Positions 26,801 to 35,956 of a stretch of DNA of 64,000 nucleotides are shown here, in pieces. Source of the stretch: Clostridium sp. OS1-26 (GTDB taxonomy: Bacteria > Bacillota > Clostridia > Clostridiales > Clostridiaceae); assembly GCF_030915445.1 (NCBI RefSeq), contig NZ_CP133264.1, positions 2,108,001 through 2,172,000 of the forward strand, given 5' to 3'. Every line of letters starts with the position of its first letter. Position 1 is the first letter of the stretch. A program made the position numbers and the translations under genes. The notes beneath the pieces are model-generated. The model was not told where the DNA came from. It saw only the letters and a list, made by a program, of their open reading frames with translations, and did not search any database.

Positions 26801-27491
26801 CTATTTTTCAAGTATATCCTTAAGCTCCATCAAATTAGAAATCTCATAAGTAGGTTTTATTTCAGTCTTATTTACAATTTTATTAGGATTAAACCAGCAG
26901 GTATCTATGCCAGAATTTATTCCGCCTTGTATATCAGAGGTTAAACTATCTCCTACTATCAGCACCTTGCTTTTGTCAGTATGCTTTATATTGTTTAAGG
27001 CATGTTCAAATATTTTAGGATCTGGCTTTGCCACATCAACCTCCTCAGATACTACTACATCCTCAAAATATTTTGCTATAATAGATTTTCTTATTCTCTT
27101 ATCCTGAACTTCCTTAAGGCCATTAGTAACTATAAGTAAGCCTATAATCTTTATGAAGGCTTTCTACAAGGTCTATACTATCATCATATAAAAAGGAAGC
27201 ATTAGCTAAATGCTTCATATATGATTTTGCAAATTCTACCTCATCAAAGCCAGCATTTAAGCTATCTGATAATCTTTTAAATCTTTCAACCTTTAATTTT
27301 TCTTGAGTAATAAGTCCTTCCTCAAATTCTTTCCATATAGCTGTATTTATACCTTGATATATTTTTAAATGATGATTTTCATCATATTCGATATCGAATT
27401 CAAGTATAGCATTTTTAAACGCATCTCTTTCAGATTTCTTAAAATCAAATAAAGTCTCATCTGCATCAAATATTATAATCTCGTATTTCAT
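26801..27491 (-). pseudogene. YjjG-like HAD nucleotidase, frameshifted
   Basis: Haloacid dehalogenase-fold 5'-nucleotidase family (YjjG/YfnB type). The N-terminal part has motif I, IIFDADETLFDFKKSE, and the cap. The C-terminal part has KPDPKIFEHAL and motif IV VGDSLTSDIQGG. Between them the frame is broken near 27137: the coding strand reads L then Y-S-Y-stop, but removing one base restores LLIVTNGLKEVQDKRIRKS, motif II of the family. ATG 27491 follows GGGAGGAATT. It is a recent single-base lesion or a sequencing error, since everything else looks functional (about 230 residues). Confidence 0.8.
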
Positions 27492-27581
27492 AATAATTCC
27501 TCCCAATATAGTTAACTTTCCTAATTATAACATACATACTTTTTAGGAAAAAATCTTAGACTGTTGAATAATTCAACGCTC

Positions 27582-28046
27582 TTAAACATTCTCACTTAAT
27601 TTAAGCTTTTCTTGTGAATACCTAGCATCAACTTTTGCATTTATTATAAGTCCTATAAGAAATAGTACCCCTCCAATCATCTTACCTTTAGAAAAAATAC
27701 CTAAGTATATATAATCTATAATTGCACTTGTAAGCATTTGACCTATAAAGCGGAGTATAACTACATATACTGCTGGTACTTTAGGAACTATAATGTTAAA
27801 CAAATAAGTTGTTAAAACTCCTATAATACCTCCTAAAAAATACGGTAGGGGAACAGCCACCATAGATGAATAAGACGGTATAGATCTCATCATAAAAGCA
27901 CACAGCATAATAGAAGATATGGTAGCCATTAAATAGTTTATAAAAACCCCATTTATCATACCTTCATTTTGAGCAAGCTTTCCATTTAACATCATATTTA
28001 TAACTATTGTTATTCCAGTTAGAAATGATAAGAATATATACAACAT
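27582..28046 (-). CDS. YdcZ/DUF606 small membrane transporter
   Basis: A 154-residue protein with about five hydrophobic helices, from the DUF606 branch of the drug/metabolite transporter superfamily. It begins MLYIFLSFLTGITIVINMML and contains NGKLAQNEG and FIGQMLTSAIIDY. GAAAGGAG precedes ATG 28046. It is the second gene of a pair with the DUF606 protein at 28137; such half-size proteins usually act as pairs. The 90 bases between them contain nested inverted repeats of unknown role. Confidence 0.75.
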   Translation of the reverse strand: MLYIFLSFLTGITIVINMMLNGKLAQNEGMINGVFINYLMATISSIMLCAFMMRSIPSYSSMVAVPLPYFLGGIIGVLTTYLFNIIVPKVPAVYVVILRFIGQMLTSAIIDYIYLGIFSKGKMIGGVLFLIGLIINAKVDARYSQEKLKLSENV

Positions 28047-28136
28047 TTTTTCTCCTTTCATTCGGGAAACTGGGTAGGCTAGGCGATTCCCATGGGCTAG
28101 TTTACCCGTTAAAGTCCATTTAAGACTTTAATCTCC

Positions 28137-28559
28137 TTACATAGCAATCATAAATATTATTCCAAGTGAAATTATTGAAAGCCCTAACATTTTTTCTTTC
28201 TTTATCTTATTGGCCGGCATCCCAAACAATCCCCAATGTTCTACAAAACTAGACATTACTAGTTGTCCAAACAACCCTACTCCTACAGCAAGTGTTACAC
28301 CTATTTTAGGTATAGATATATTGTTTAAAAGTATAGTTATAACACTTAGTATGCCTGGCATTAAAAATATAAGTGGTATTTCTTTTAAATTTGAAAGCCT
28401 ATTTTTCTTCATTATTGATATAAATGTGATCAATAATAATCCTAGTACGTGATATATTAACGTGCTCATATAAGGCCCAGTTATACTGGCTAACATTCCG
28501 TTAAAAAAAACCATTATGGCAAGTATAACACCATTTATGAGAGCTAAATTTTTATACAT
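28137..28559 (-). CDS. YdcZ/DUF606 small membrane transporter
   Basis: A 140-residue protein with about five transmembrane helices, paralogous to the next gene. MVFFNGMLASITGPYMSTLI and LFGQLVMSSFVEHWGLFGMP are family-like (an 'FNG.L' start and a 'GQ...D..G..G.P' end). AGGAGG precedes the ATG. It is divergent from the Crp/Fnr-like regulator at 28654, with a perfect palindrome between them. Substrate unknown. Confidence 0.75.
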   Translation of the reverse strand: MYKNLALINGVILAIMVFFNGMLASITGPYMSTLIYHVLGLLLITFISIMKKNRLSNLKEIPLIFLMPGILSVITILLNNISIPKIGVTLAVGVGLFGQLVMSSFVEHWGLFGMPANKIKKEKMLGLSIISLGIIFMIAM

Positions 28560-28622
28560 ATATTAATTCCTCCTAAGATTTACAATGCTATATAAATAAA
28601 ATATAATATTTATATAAGTTTG

Positions 28623-28642
28623 CACATGACATATGTCATGTG
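28623..28642. promoter_or_regulatory. 20-bp perfect palindrome, probable Crp/Fnr-type operator
   Basis: CACATGACATATGTCATGTG is fully self-complementary. It lies in the divergent gap between the DUF606 pair and the regulator, touching the regulator's ribosome binding site. It probably serves autoregulation and control of the transporters. Confidence 0.65.
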
Positions 28643-28653
28643 AAGGAGGATTT

Positions 28654-29343
28654 ATGAAGAAAATTTCAGACAATAATCTTTTAAACCATTATATTGTTAA
28701 GCATAATATAGGAAATATACTTGATAAAGATATATTAAGGCATGCACAACTTCATTTTTATGAAAAAGAGGAATATATATTAGAAGCAGAGTCTAATCTT
28801 GAGTACTACTATTTGCTTGTAGATGGGAAAATCAAAATTTCATACCTTTTTGAAAACGGTAAATCAATGCTTTTAAAGTTCTATAAAGATTTTAATACTA
28901 TAGGAGACTTGGAGCTTTTAAAGAACATTCCTATACTCTGCAACATTGATGCTGTAGAAGATAGTTATTTAATAGCATTACCTTCAGATATACTTAGAAA
29001 AAAATATTTAGATAATATAAAGTTTTTACACCATTTAATAGACTCTTTAAGCGAAAAACTTTATGCAACTATTAATAATAGTTCATACAACTTCGTATAT
29101 CCGCTTATAAATAGATTATCTAGCTATTTAGTTGAGCATATAACAGATAAAAACTACATAGTTTTAAATTCATCATTCCTAGAAATAGCTCAATTCTTAG
29201 GAACAACCTATAGGCACTTAAATAGAACTTTTAAAGAGCTTGAATCAAAGTCAATTATAAAATGCAAGGATAAAATAATATACATATTAGACGAGGGTCG
29301 ACTTCGAGAACTATCTAAAAACGTATATATAAAATCCCTGTAG
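28654..29343 (+). CDS. Crp/Fnr family regulator, YeiL-like
   Basis: A 229-residue regulator. Residues ~20-130 form a cyclic-nucleotide-binding-type beta-roll (YYYLLVDGKIKISYLFENGK). The end is a Crp-type HTH, LEIAQFLGTTYRHLNRTFKE, followed by a wing. It lacks the N-terminal Cys cluster of Fnr and the cAMP-contact signature, so its ligand is unknown. ATG 28654 follows GAAGGAGG. Regulators of this YeiL-like type often neighbour DUF606 transporters, as here. Confidence 0.82.
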   Translation: MKKISDNNLLNHYIVKHNIGNILDKDILRHAQLHFYEKEEYILEAESNLEYYYLLVDGKIKISYLFENGKSMLLKFYKDFNTIGDLELLKNIPILCNIDAVEDSYLIALPSDILRKKYLDNIKFLHHLIDSLSEKLYATINNSSYNFVYPLINRLSSYLVEHITDKNYIVLNSSFLEIAQFLGTTYRHLNRTFKELESKSIIKCKDKIIYILDEGRLRELSKNVYIKSL

Positions 29344-29353
29344 TAGAAATATA

Positions 29354-29407
29354 GCAAAGCATGTGGTTTATAACAAAATGTTATATAAGTATCACATGCT
29401 TTTTTAT
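29354..29407 (+). terminator. Terminator after the Crp-like gene
   Basis: AAAGCATGTG pairs with CACATGCTTT, with a nested TATAAC/GTTATA stem, then TTTTTTAT. It could also end the convergent histidine kinase gene. Confidence 0.75.
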
Positions 29408-29421
29408 ATTACAAGTTTATA

Positions 29422-30966
29422 TTAACTTATTTGAGTTAAGTATATAGTAAAGGATGTGCCTTTTCCCAATTCACTATTTACTTCAATTCTCCCGTTATGG
29501 GCATCTATTATAGATTTAACTATGGAAAGGCCTAATCCATAACCTCCATACTTACGAGACCTGTGAGCTTCGCTTCTGAAAAATCTATCAAATATTTCAT
29601 TTAGATGTTCCTTAGGGATACCCGTTCCGTTATCCTCTATCTTTAGAACTGTAAAGTTATCTGAATTAATTTTTATAGAATTTGTACTAATGATAATGAC
29701 TCCACTTTTTTCATCAGTATGATGTACAGCATTTTGCACCAAGTTAAGAATCACTTGTTTTATCTGATTTCTATTAGCATTGACTAATAAATTGTTTTCT
29801 AACTGTAAATCAATCTTTCTATCAGAGGCAAGTATTTGAAGTTGAGGATAAACTTCTTCAATAATATTTTCAATATCTTCTACATCCATTTCAATAGGAA
29901 CTTTTTTTTCTAATTTAACTAAAAATAATAAATCATTAACTAACTTAGTGAGACGCTCACTCTCAATCAAAATACTATTTAGTGCTAAGTTTAGCTGCTT
30001 TTCGTTTTTGGCAGCACCACGTAGCAAGACTTCTACAAAGCCATGAATTGAAGTAAGAGGTGTTCTTAATTCATGAGAAGCATCAGAAATAAATTGCCTC
30101 ATTTTTTCTTTAATATATTGTTCTTTTTCAAAAGAAGTTTCTATTCGTCCAAGCATGGTATTAAAGGCTGTTGATAATCTATCAATTTCTAGCTGGCCAG
30201 TTTCTAACGGTAACCGCATATTTAATTGTTCCACATCAATCTTAGCAACCGTATTAGTGACATTATGCAGCGGCTTTAGGGTATACTTAAAAACAGTTCC
30301 GCCAACAATAATACCTACAATTAATACTAAAATTGAAGCTCCAATAAATATATATATTTGACGGAAAAGTATGTCTTGTACAGGTTTTGCTGAAATACTA
30401 ATTTGAATTAAGCCTGAGGGTGAATTAAGGTCTCCAATTTTACGCCAAGCAACTATTTGCAAATTTTTATTTTCATCTCTAACCAATCTATATCCCTCTA
30501 ATGTTCCATGCTGATGAAGTAGTTTCATATAATCATTTTGAGATAACTGAGGGATAGGCAGAGGGAGAGGAATAGGAAGAGGAGCAGGAACTCCAATTTC
30601 CCCTGTATTTTCATGAGCTCCGACACCACCATGTTTCTTCAAATTTTCCACTTTAGTAGTGCCTGCTATACGATTTCCATGCCTATCTATAATTGCTACA
30701 CTCATATTGACATCAATCATCTTTTCTATGATGTCAGGCGCATTTTTCACAACAGCTTCTGGTGTTTGTATTTGTTGTAAGTTAGGTATTTCAACATTAT
30801 GAAAGCGAGCGTCTAATACCTGCTCCTTACTATTATATAAATACTGTTTTAAAGTCATATATTGATATGTTTCCATTATTACTAATAAAAGCATTAATAT
30901 TAAAAAAAATCGAGATAATAGCTTCCATTGCAGACTCCTAGTGTTCGGGAAGATTTGTTTTTTCAT
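29422..30966 (-). CDS. Sensor histidine kinase
   Basis: Membrane kinase of 514 residues. Helix 1 is at ~17-35, an extracellular sensor domain spans ~36-200, helix 2 ~203-228, HAMP ~228-282, DHp with the phospho-acceptor in SDASHELRTPLTS (His298), and an HATPase_c domain with N (NLVQNAVHH), G1 (EDNGTGIP) and G2 (GGYGLGLSIV) boxes. The sensor loop carries an unusual run, PAPLPIPLPLPIP (127-139). ATG overlaps the stop of the response regulator by one base (TAATG), so the pair is translationally coupled. Signal unknown. Confidence 0.92.
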   Translation of the reverse strand: MKKQIFPNTRSLQWKLLSRFFLILMLLLVIMETYQYMTLKQYLYNSKEQVLDARFHNVEIPNLQQIQTPEAVVKNAPDIIEKMIDVNMSVAIIDRHGNRIAGTTKVENLKKHGGVGAHENTGEIGVPAPLPIPLPLPIPQLSQNDYMKLLHQHGTLEGYRLVRDENKNLQIVAWRKIGDLNSPSGLIQISISAKPVQDILFRQIYIFIGASILVLIVGIIVGGTVFKYTLKPLHNVTNTVAKIDVEQLNMRLPLETGQLEIDRLSTAFNTMLGRIETSFEKEQYIKEKMRQFISDASHELRTPLTSIHGFVEVLLRGAAKNEKQLNLALNSILIESERLTKLVNDLLFLVKLEKKVPIEMDVEDIENIIEEVYPQLQILASDRKIDLQLENNLLVNANRNQIKQVILNLVQNAVHHTDEKSGVIIISTNSIKINSDNFTVLKIEDNGTGIPKEHLNEIFDRFFRSEAHRSRKYGGYGLGLSIVKSIIDAHNGRIEVNSELGKGTSFTIYLTQIS

Positions 30967-31652
30967 TATACTACCACCTTATAGCCAACTCCACGTACAG
31001 TGCGGATAATATTATGGTCTTTATCTCTAATTTTATCCCGTAAATATCTTATATATACCTCAACGATATTAACATCACCATTAAAATCGAAGCCCCAAAC
31101 CTTTTCAAGAATTGTAGACTTGCTTAAAACTAATCCATTATTAATCAGCAAATATTTGAGTAGGTTATACTCGGTAGGGGTAAGCTCTAAATGTTTTCCT
31201 TGAAAAGAGATCTCATGAGCACCATCATCTATATTAAAGCCTCCAACATTAATAATGGTAGTTAGGTCAGGAAAACTATTACGTAATCTAGCATTGATTC
31301 GAGCTAATAATTCCTTGAAACTAAAAGGTTTTACCATATAATCATCTGCACCTAAGTTTAAGCCCTTTACACGATCATCTATGTCATCTCGGGCTGTAAG
31401 CATAATAATTGATGTCTTTATAGATCTTTTTATCTCGGAGCACACCTCATAGCCGTTAATTCCTGGCAGCATAATATCTAGTATAACTATGTGTGGGTTT
31501 AATTCTCTTGCAAGAGAAATAGCTTCATTTCCATCAAATGCAGTATGCACAGTAAATCCTTCTGCTTCTAATCCCATTTTAATAAATTCAACTATACTTT
31601 CTTCATCATCAACAATAAGAATATTAATTTGTTTCTCAATTAATGAGGCCAT
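30966..31652 (-). CDS. OmpR family response regulator
   Basis: A 228-residue two-component regulator. The receiver has the acidic pair DDE (15-17), phospho-acceptor Asp59 in VILDIMLPG, and the conserved Lys in YMVKPFSF. The C-terminal winged helix has LTPTEYNLLKYL and VYIRYLRDKI with VRGVGY. AAGGAG precedes its ATG. It is the first gene of a two-gene unit with the kinase. An inverted/direct repeat 50-80 bases upstream is a likely binding site. Confidence 0.92.
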   Translation of the reverse strand: MASLIEKQINILIVDDEESIVEFIKMGLEAEGFTVHTAFDGNEAISLARELNPHIVILDIMLPGINGYEVCSEIKRSIKTSIIMLTARDDIDDRVKGLNLGADDYMVKPFSFKELLARINARLRNSFPDLTTIINVGGFNIDDGAHEISFQGKHLELTPTEYNLLKYLLINNGLVLSKSTILEKVWGFDFNGDVNIVEVYIRYLRDKIRDKDHNIIRTVRGVGYKVVV

Positions 31653-31701
31653 AAAACTATCTCCTTTTTATATCTATTATATACTTCGATATACTTATTT
31701 A

Positions 31702-31732
31702 TTTTAATTGTTTTAATTACAAACAATTAAAA
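31702..31732. promoter_or_regulatory. Inverted repeat upstream of the two-component operon
   Basis: TTTTAATTGTTT (31702-31713) and AAACAATTAAAA (31721-31732) are perfect 12-bp arms around a 7-base loop. On the left, TTTTAATT also repeats directly at 10-bp spacing, the pattern OmpR-type dimers prefer. The rest of the gap to 31932 has no gene. Confidence 0.5.
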
Positions 31733-31863
31733 CATAAAGAGATGTTGAAAATCAACAAGAATTTTTATATTCAAAGCTTTTAAAAGAGGATTCATTTAAA
31801 CTTCCAAAGGCGCAAATTTATTTTAAATTGACACTAGTTATATAAGACAAATAAAAAAACTAT

Positions 31864-31893
31864 TTGACAAAATGATACGATTAAGGTTATTAT
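31864..31893 (+). promoter_or_regulatory. Promoter of the Rrf2 gene
   Basis: TTGACA (31864-31869) and TATTAT (31888-31893), 18 bases apart, about 40 bases before the Rrf2 start. Confidence 0.55.
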
Positions 31894-31932
31894 GGATACA
31901 TTAAGTCCTTAATTGAAGATGATTCAAACATT

Positions 31933-32334
31933 ATGAAATTTTCAAGAGCTACAAATTATGCTCTTCACACGATGCTTTTTCTTGCAATGGACACGCCAAA
32001 TAAGCTTGTTGGTGTACAAGAGTTAGCAGAAAAACAAAAAATATCTGCAACGTACTTGTCCAAAATATTGACTAAGTTGGTTAAGGAAGGAATGATTAAC
32101 TCTTCTTCAGGTGCCAACGGAGGTTATTCGCTTAGTCAAAATTGCGAAGATATTTCATTCTTGGACATCATACATGCTATTGAAGGTAAATCATCTTTAT
32201 TTGATTGCTGTTTAGATTCTCCTTCAGAATGTGTTATAAAAAAAATAATGCTTTCGGCAGAGAAAAAAATGGAGGAAGAGTTAAAGAATCAGAGAATATC
32301 AGATCTTGTTAAGAAAATACCTGTGGATTTATAA
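31933..32334 (+). CDS. Rrf2 family transcriptional regulator
   Basis: A 133-residue winged-helix protein: MKFSRATNYALHTMLFLA, QELAEKQKISATYLSKILTK (recognition helix) and SGANGGYSLSQ, all hallmark Rrf2 motifs. It has cysteines in FDCCLDSPSEC, spaced like the sensing region of Fe-S-binding members, so redox or Fe-S sensing is possible but unproven. The Shine-Dalgarno is weak. It precedes the DUF606 transporter and may control it. Confidence 0.85.
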   Translation: MKFSRATNYALHTMLFLAMDTPNKLVGVQELAEKQKISATYLSKILTKLVKEGMINSSSGANGGYSLSQNCEDISFLDIIHAIEGKSSLFDCCLDSPSECVIKKIMLSAEKKMEEELKNQRISDLVKKIPVDL

Positions 32335-32599
32335 TCCACTCTTATTTTTAAATAAATTAGAGATATAAAGAGTCTTTTAAGTCTTTCAATCATAGTTTTA
32401 AATTGATATGGATAATTATCAAATTTAATTGGGCTAAATATTTTCCATCAATTCTAAATATAAAACAGTATTATAGAAAAAGTCTATTCATCTGTCTCTA
32501 TTGTGATAGGTGGAATTGAAAGACTGATTCTTGATTGTTATTTTAGAAAATAATTTTAATCCTAATCATTACAATTAAAAAGTAAACGGAGGTAAATTT

Positions 32600-33543
32600 A
32601 TGCAAATTACACTTTATTTAATTATGGGAATAATTATAGGAATGTTTTTCCCTATTCAGGCATCTATAAGTGCTCGTTTAAGCTCTTATTCAAAAACACC
32701 TTTAACAGCTTCATTCATCGCATTTTCTTTAGGAACGGTGATACTACTCATTATAAATTTAATAGTAGATCCTAGAGGAATCAGTGTTGGGATTGATTTT
32801 TCATATCCATTGTATGTTTTTATCGGTGGAGCAATAGCTGGTATTGGCTTTCATGTGACTAATATCATTCTTTTTTCAAAACTTGGTGCTTCAGTTACAA
32901 CGATAGTAACTGTAACTGGGCAAATGATTCTAGGAATTCTAATCGATAACTTTGGATGGTTTGGTGTACCAGCTAATCCTATTAGTATTACTAGAACAAT
33001 AGGGACTATCATTATGATTTTAGCTATTTCATTGGTTCAACCTAAAAAGAAAAAAGATTTAGCTATGCCGTCAGAAGAAGTGAAAAAGGATAGTAAAATT
33101 AGTTGGATAATTTTGGGTGTTTTAGCTGGTTTTTTACCACCATTGCAAACCGCTATTAATGGAAAACTTCGCGTTGCAACGGGCTCTCTTTTAGGAGCTA
33201 CTTTTATTTCTTTTTTGTTGGCGCGATTATCTTGCTTATTTTGATATTGATTACTCAACGTCGCTTAGAGTTTCCTTTGTATGACACTCAAAAAAATCGT
33301 ATTCCTGTTTGGGTATATATGGCAGGTATATTTGGCATATTTATTGTAACAGGTAACATTGTCTTGTTACCTGTACTTGGATCGGTTCTAACTACTATGA
33401 TTTTTCTATTGGGACAAATGGTTATGGCATTAACAATTGATCAGTTTGGAATGTTTAATTTACCAAAAAGAAAAATTGATCGTAGAAGAATTGCTGCTAT
33501 AGTATTGACGATTATTGGAATAACATTTGTTAAGTTCTTGTAA
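32600..33543 (+). pseudogene. Double-length DUF606 transporter, frameshifted
   Basis: Fused two-repeat version of the YdcZ/DUF606 proteins (about 313 residues, ten helices). Each half repeats the family pattern, for example GQMILGILIDNFGWFGVPAN and GQMVMALTIDQFGMFNLP. ATG 32600 follows ACGGAGG. The frame breaks in a run of six T at 33211-33216. Adding one T restores FFVGAIILLILILI and joins the halves. It may be a real inactivating slip, a reversible homopolymer switch or a sequencing error. The gap 32335-32599 shows no gene. Confidence 0.75.
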
Positions 33544-33599
33544 TCTTCTATGTCAGATTAGGCGCGTATTCAATATATTTCAAAAAACTACAAAAGCAT

Positions 33600-33630
33600 A
33601 AGTTTTATCGTATGAATAAAACTTCCTTTT
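33600..33630 (+). terminator. Terminator after the DUF606 gene
   Basis: AAGTTTTAT and ATAAAACTT pair around CGTATGA, followed by CCTTTT. The remaining bases to 33812 hold a second small stem (CGCTTG/CAAGCG, 33754-33777) but no gene. Confidence 0.55.
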
Positions 33631-33812
33631 CACCTCTAGCTCCTACCATTATTAGCCTTTGTAGAAAGTCAGGATAGATTTTTTGCTAAAAGTAGACAAG
33701 TGAAAGAAATAAGTGGTGTTGTTGATATAAAATATAATTTAATTATAAATTAACGCTTGAGGTATTCAGCAAGCGATTAATAATACTAAATTTTAAAGGA
33801 GTGTAAATCATA

Positions 33813-34028
33813 ATGGGTGATTTCGAAAAAATGAGTGTTCCTGAATTGGAAAAAAAACTTGCAAAACTTAAAGAATATCTTGAGGATATAGAAGAAGAAA
33901 GAAGACTTGTACTAGGTCAGAAAGGTATTCATTTATCTAGTTGTACAGTAAGAAAATATGAAGCAGAGATAGAAGAAATAAATCAACGCATTAATGAGTT
34001 AGAAGAATTATTACAGAAAAAACACTAA
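33813..34028 (+). CDS. Small coiled-coil protein
   Basis: A 71-residue, highly charged protein that is almost entirely heptad-like (LEKKLAKLKEYLEDIEEERR and IEEINQRINELEELL), so two coiled-coil helices joined by a short turn at GIHLSSC. AAAGGAG precedes the ATG and a terminator follows. No family recognised; a structural or regulatory adaptor is possible. Confidence 0.7.
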   Translation: MGDFEKMSVPELEKKLAKLKEYLEDIEEERRLVLGQKGIHLSSCTVRKYEAEIEEINQRINELEELLQKKH

Positions 34029-34066
34029 TTACTATTTTATATCAAATACTAACATTCTAGTTATAA

Positions 34067-34106
34067 AAACATCGTATTATTTAAAATTAAATTTTACGGT
34101 GTTTTT
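34067..34106 (+). terminator. Terminator after the coiled-coil gene
   Basis: AAACATCGT pairs with ACGGTGTTT, followed by TTGCG; an AT-rich inner stem (AAAATTAAATTTT) strengthens it. Confidence 0.6.
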
Positions 34107-34591
34107 GCGTCGCATTTCAAATAAGAAGTTCATTTTAATCCTATAATCAAACTTTGTGCAGCCATAATAAGCTTGTCCAAAGCAAAATATAATGGGTGCC
34201 ATCCCAAACCCCTGGAGTATTCCGCTAGTTCCGCTCCTGCACAAGAGTGGACATGATTCCAACTATTGGCTTTAAGTATAAGTCATAAAGTGACTTGTCC
34301 TTATAGCCAAGGTTACAAGGCAAGTCCACCCTGGTTTGTGTATGTGTTATTTTATAGGAATATAAATTTGTTTGTAAATAAAAATACTAATATGGTTTAA
34401 TATGGTATAATTAAATGAGAAAAATTTTGTCGCTTTTAATATAATTTAAGAGAAGTAGATTATGTCTAAAATAGGAAGTTCAATACCTTATTTATTGTGA
34501 TTCAAAAAGTGTCGTAATAGTAAGATAAAACGTGAAAACTGTATAATTTATAGTGACACATTTTTACTATAAAAAATTAGGAGGGTTAAAT
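34107..34591. other. Non-coding stretch with an unexplained structured block
   Basis: No convincing gene. The part 34180-34350 is richer in G+C than its surroundings and contains a strong stem, GACTTGTCCTT...AAGGCAAGTC (about 34292-34326). It could be a relic or an RNA element; I do not recognise it. The last 30 bases carry the peptidase ribosome binding site. Confidence 0.4.
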
Positions 34592-35146
34592 ATGCAAAAT
34601 TTGATATTAACATCTACTGGATTTGCTAATAAAAACATTAAAGAAAAGTTTTTAGAATTAGTAAATATGCCTAATGATAAAATTAGAGTTATTTTTATTC
34701 CAACTGCTGCAATAACAGAGGATGCAAAGGTGTGGATTCCAGTGTGTAAAAATGACCTTTTAGATACTGGTATTTTAGAAGATAACATAGTTACATATGA
34801 TTTAGATAGAATTATGAGTTGTGATGAAATTTGTAATTTTAATGTGATATACGTTTGCGGTGGAACTACACAACATTTATTGAACAAAATGAACGAAACT
34901 AATTTTAATATTCCATTGAAAAAATTTTTACACAACGGTGGGGTATATGTAGGAGTAAGTGCAGGTAGTGTTGTTTTATCACAAAATTTACCTAACAATT
35001 TAGGTTATATCAATTGTACGCTCAATGTTCACGCAGAAGAAGGTATAGAATGTGGATATTTAAATACAAGTGATTGTCCTAATATTAAATTAACGGACAA
35101 TCAAGCCATAATAATTACAGATAATGATATTGCTATAATTGAGTAA
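34592..35146 (+). CDS. Peptidase E-like (S51) serine peptidase
   Basis: A 184-residue cytoplasmic protein of the S51 dipeptidase E/cyanophycinase-like family. Family marks are IFIPTAA (35-41), IYVCGGTTQHLL (86-97) and the nucleophile motif GVSAGSV (121-127, Ser123), with NVHAEEG further on. GGAGGG precedes ATG 34592; the longer reading from 34553 lacks a site. Such enzymes hydrolyse Asp-X dipeptides. It is slightly shorter than typical PepE (~220-230 residues), ending at IAIIE. Confidence 0.8.
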   Translation: MQNLILTSTGFANKNIKEKFLELVNMPNDKIRVIFIPTAAITEDAKVWIPVCKNDLLDTGILEDNIVTYDLDRIMSCDEICNFNVIYVCGGTTQHLLNKMNETNFNIPLKKFLHNGGVYVGVSAGSVVLSQNLPNNLGYINCTLNVHAEEGIECGYLNTSDCPNIKLTDNQAIIITDNDIAIIE

Positions 35147-35374
35147 AAAATCAAAAATTCGTAATTTCCCTATTTTCTGTTAAAAGGGCAATTAATTAAG
35201 ATATAGCTTGTTGTAGGTAGTGAAATTAAGAAGGCTTGGTGTAACTTATAATTGTACGTAAAATTGGACATATGTGATGTATGCTAATTAGACTAATAAT
35301 CAGAAGTTAATACTTTAATGGTAGAGTGGTCAAATTGTAAATTAATTTAGGATGTTAATTCATAGGAGGGATTC

Positions 35375-35956
35375 ATGGCTTGGAGCAAAATGAAGCAAAG
35401 TCTAGAGAGTTTTCTTTGCCCTGCATTATATGGCAGGGTAGAATATAGTGCTACTAGCTACCGATATTTATCTGATAAAGCGGGGCAATGCTATATTAAA
35501 GTAGATAAAAAGAACATATTCAATATGAGTGATACAAGCACCTTAATCAGATGGTATCAGACAGAGCAGGAAATAAAGAATGATTCGGATATTCAAATTC
35601 CTATCAATAGTGAGGAAATTGAAACGGTCAGAAGAGATACAAATGGGGCAGTCCCAGAGGATCGGTTAAAAGTAATTGCAAGAAATAGAAAAATATCAGA
35701 ATATGCAAAGGAAATGCTATCCGCACAGTCAGCATTAAGCAAATCAAATTTTAATGTTGTAGCAAATAGATTTTTAACTATTTCTATAGAGGAAAGTCTA
35801 GAGAGTAATGATATATTATTGAATATTCTGGCCTTGGTGGACAGACGAGTGGGAAAAAAGCGACTTTTAAACATGGCCGAGAAAATGAAGTTGAAGCACC
35901 CAATTGTACAGTATTTTTATGAATTGCGGATTAGTACTCTTGATAGGGGGAACTGA
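35375..35956 (+). CDS. SF0329 family protein (function unknown)
   Basis: A 193-residue soluble protein starting MAWSKMKQSLESFLCPAL, the characteristic opening of the SF0329 family (assigned from memory of the family name). It has no membrane segment or catalytic motif that I recognise; the C-terminal half is helical. ATAGGAGGG precedes the ATG. Genes of this family are scattered in accessory regions, as here. Confidence 0.65.
   Translation: MAWSKMKQSLESFLCPALYGRVEYSATSYRYLSDKAGQCYIKVDKKNIFNMSDTSTLIRWYQTEQEIKNDSDIQIPINSEEIETVRRDTNGAVPEDRLKVIARNRKISEYAKEMLSAQSALSKSNFNVVANRFLTISIEESLESNDILLNILALVDRRVGKKRLLNMAEKMKLKHPIVQYFYELRISTLDRGN

Noticed and set aside
34077..34262. Minus-strand ORF of 61 codons in the gap before peptidase E
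   Set aside because: No ribosome binding site, no recognisable domain, and it runs through the terminator hairpin of the upstream gene.
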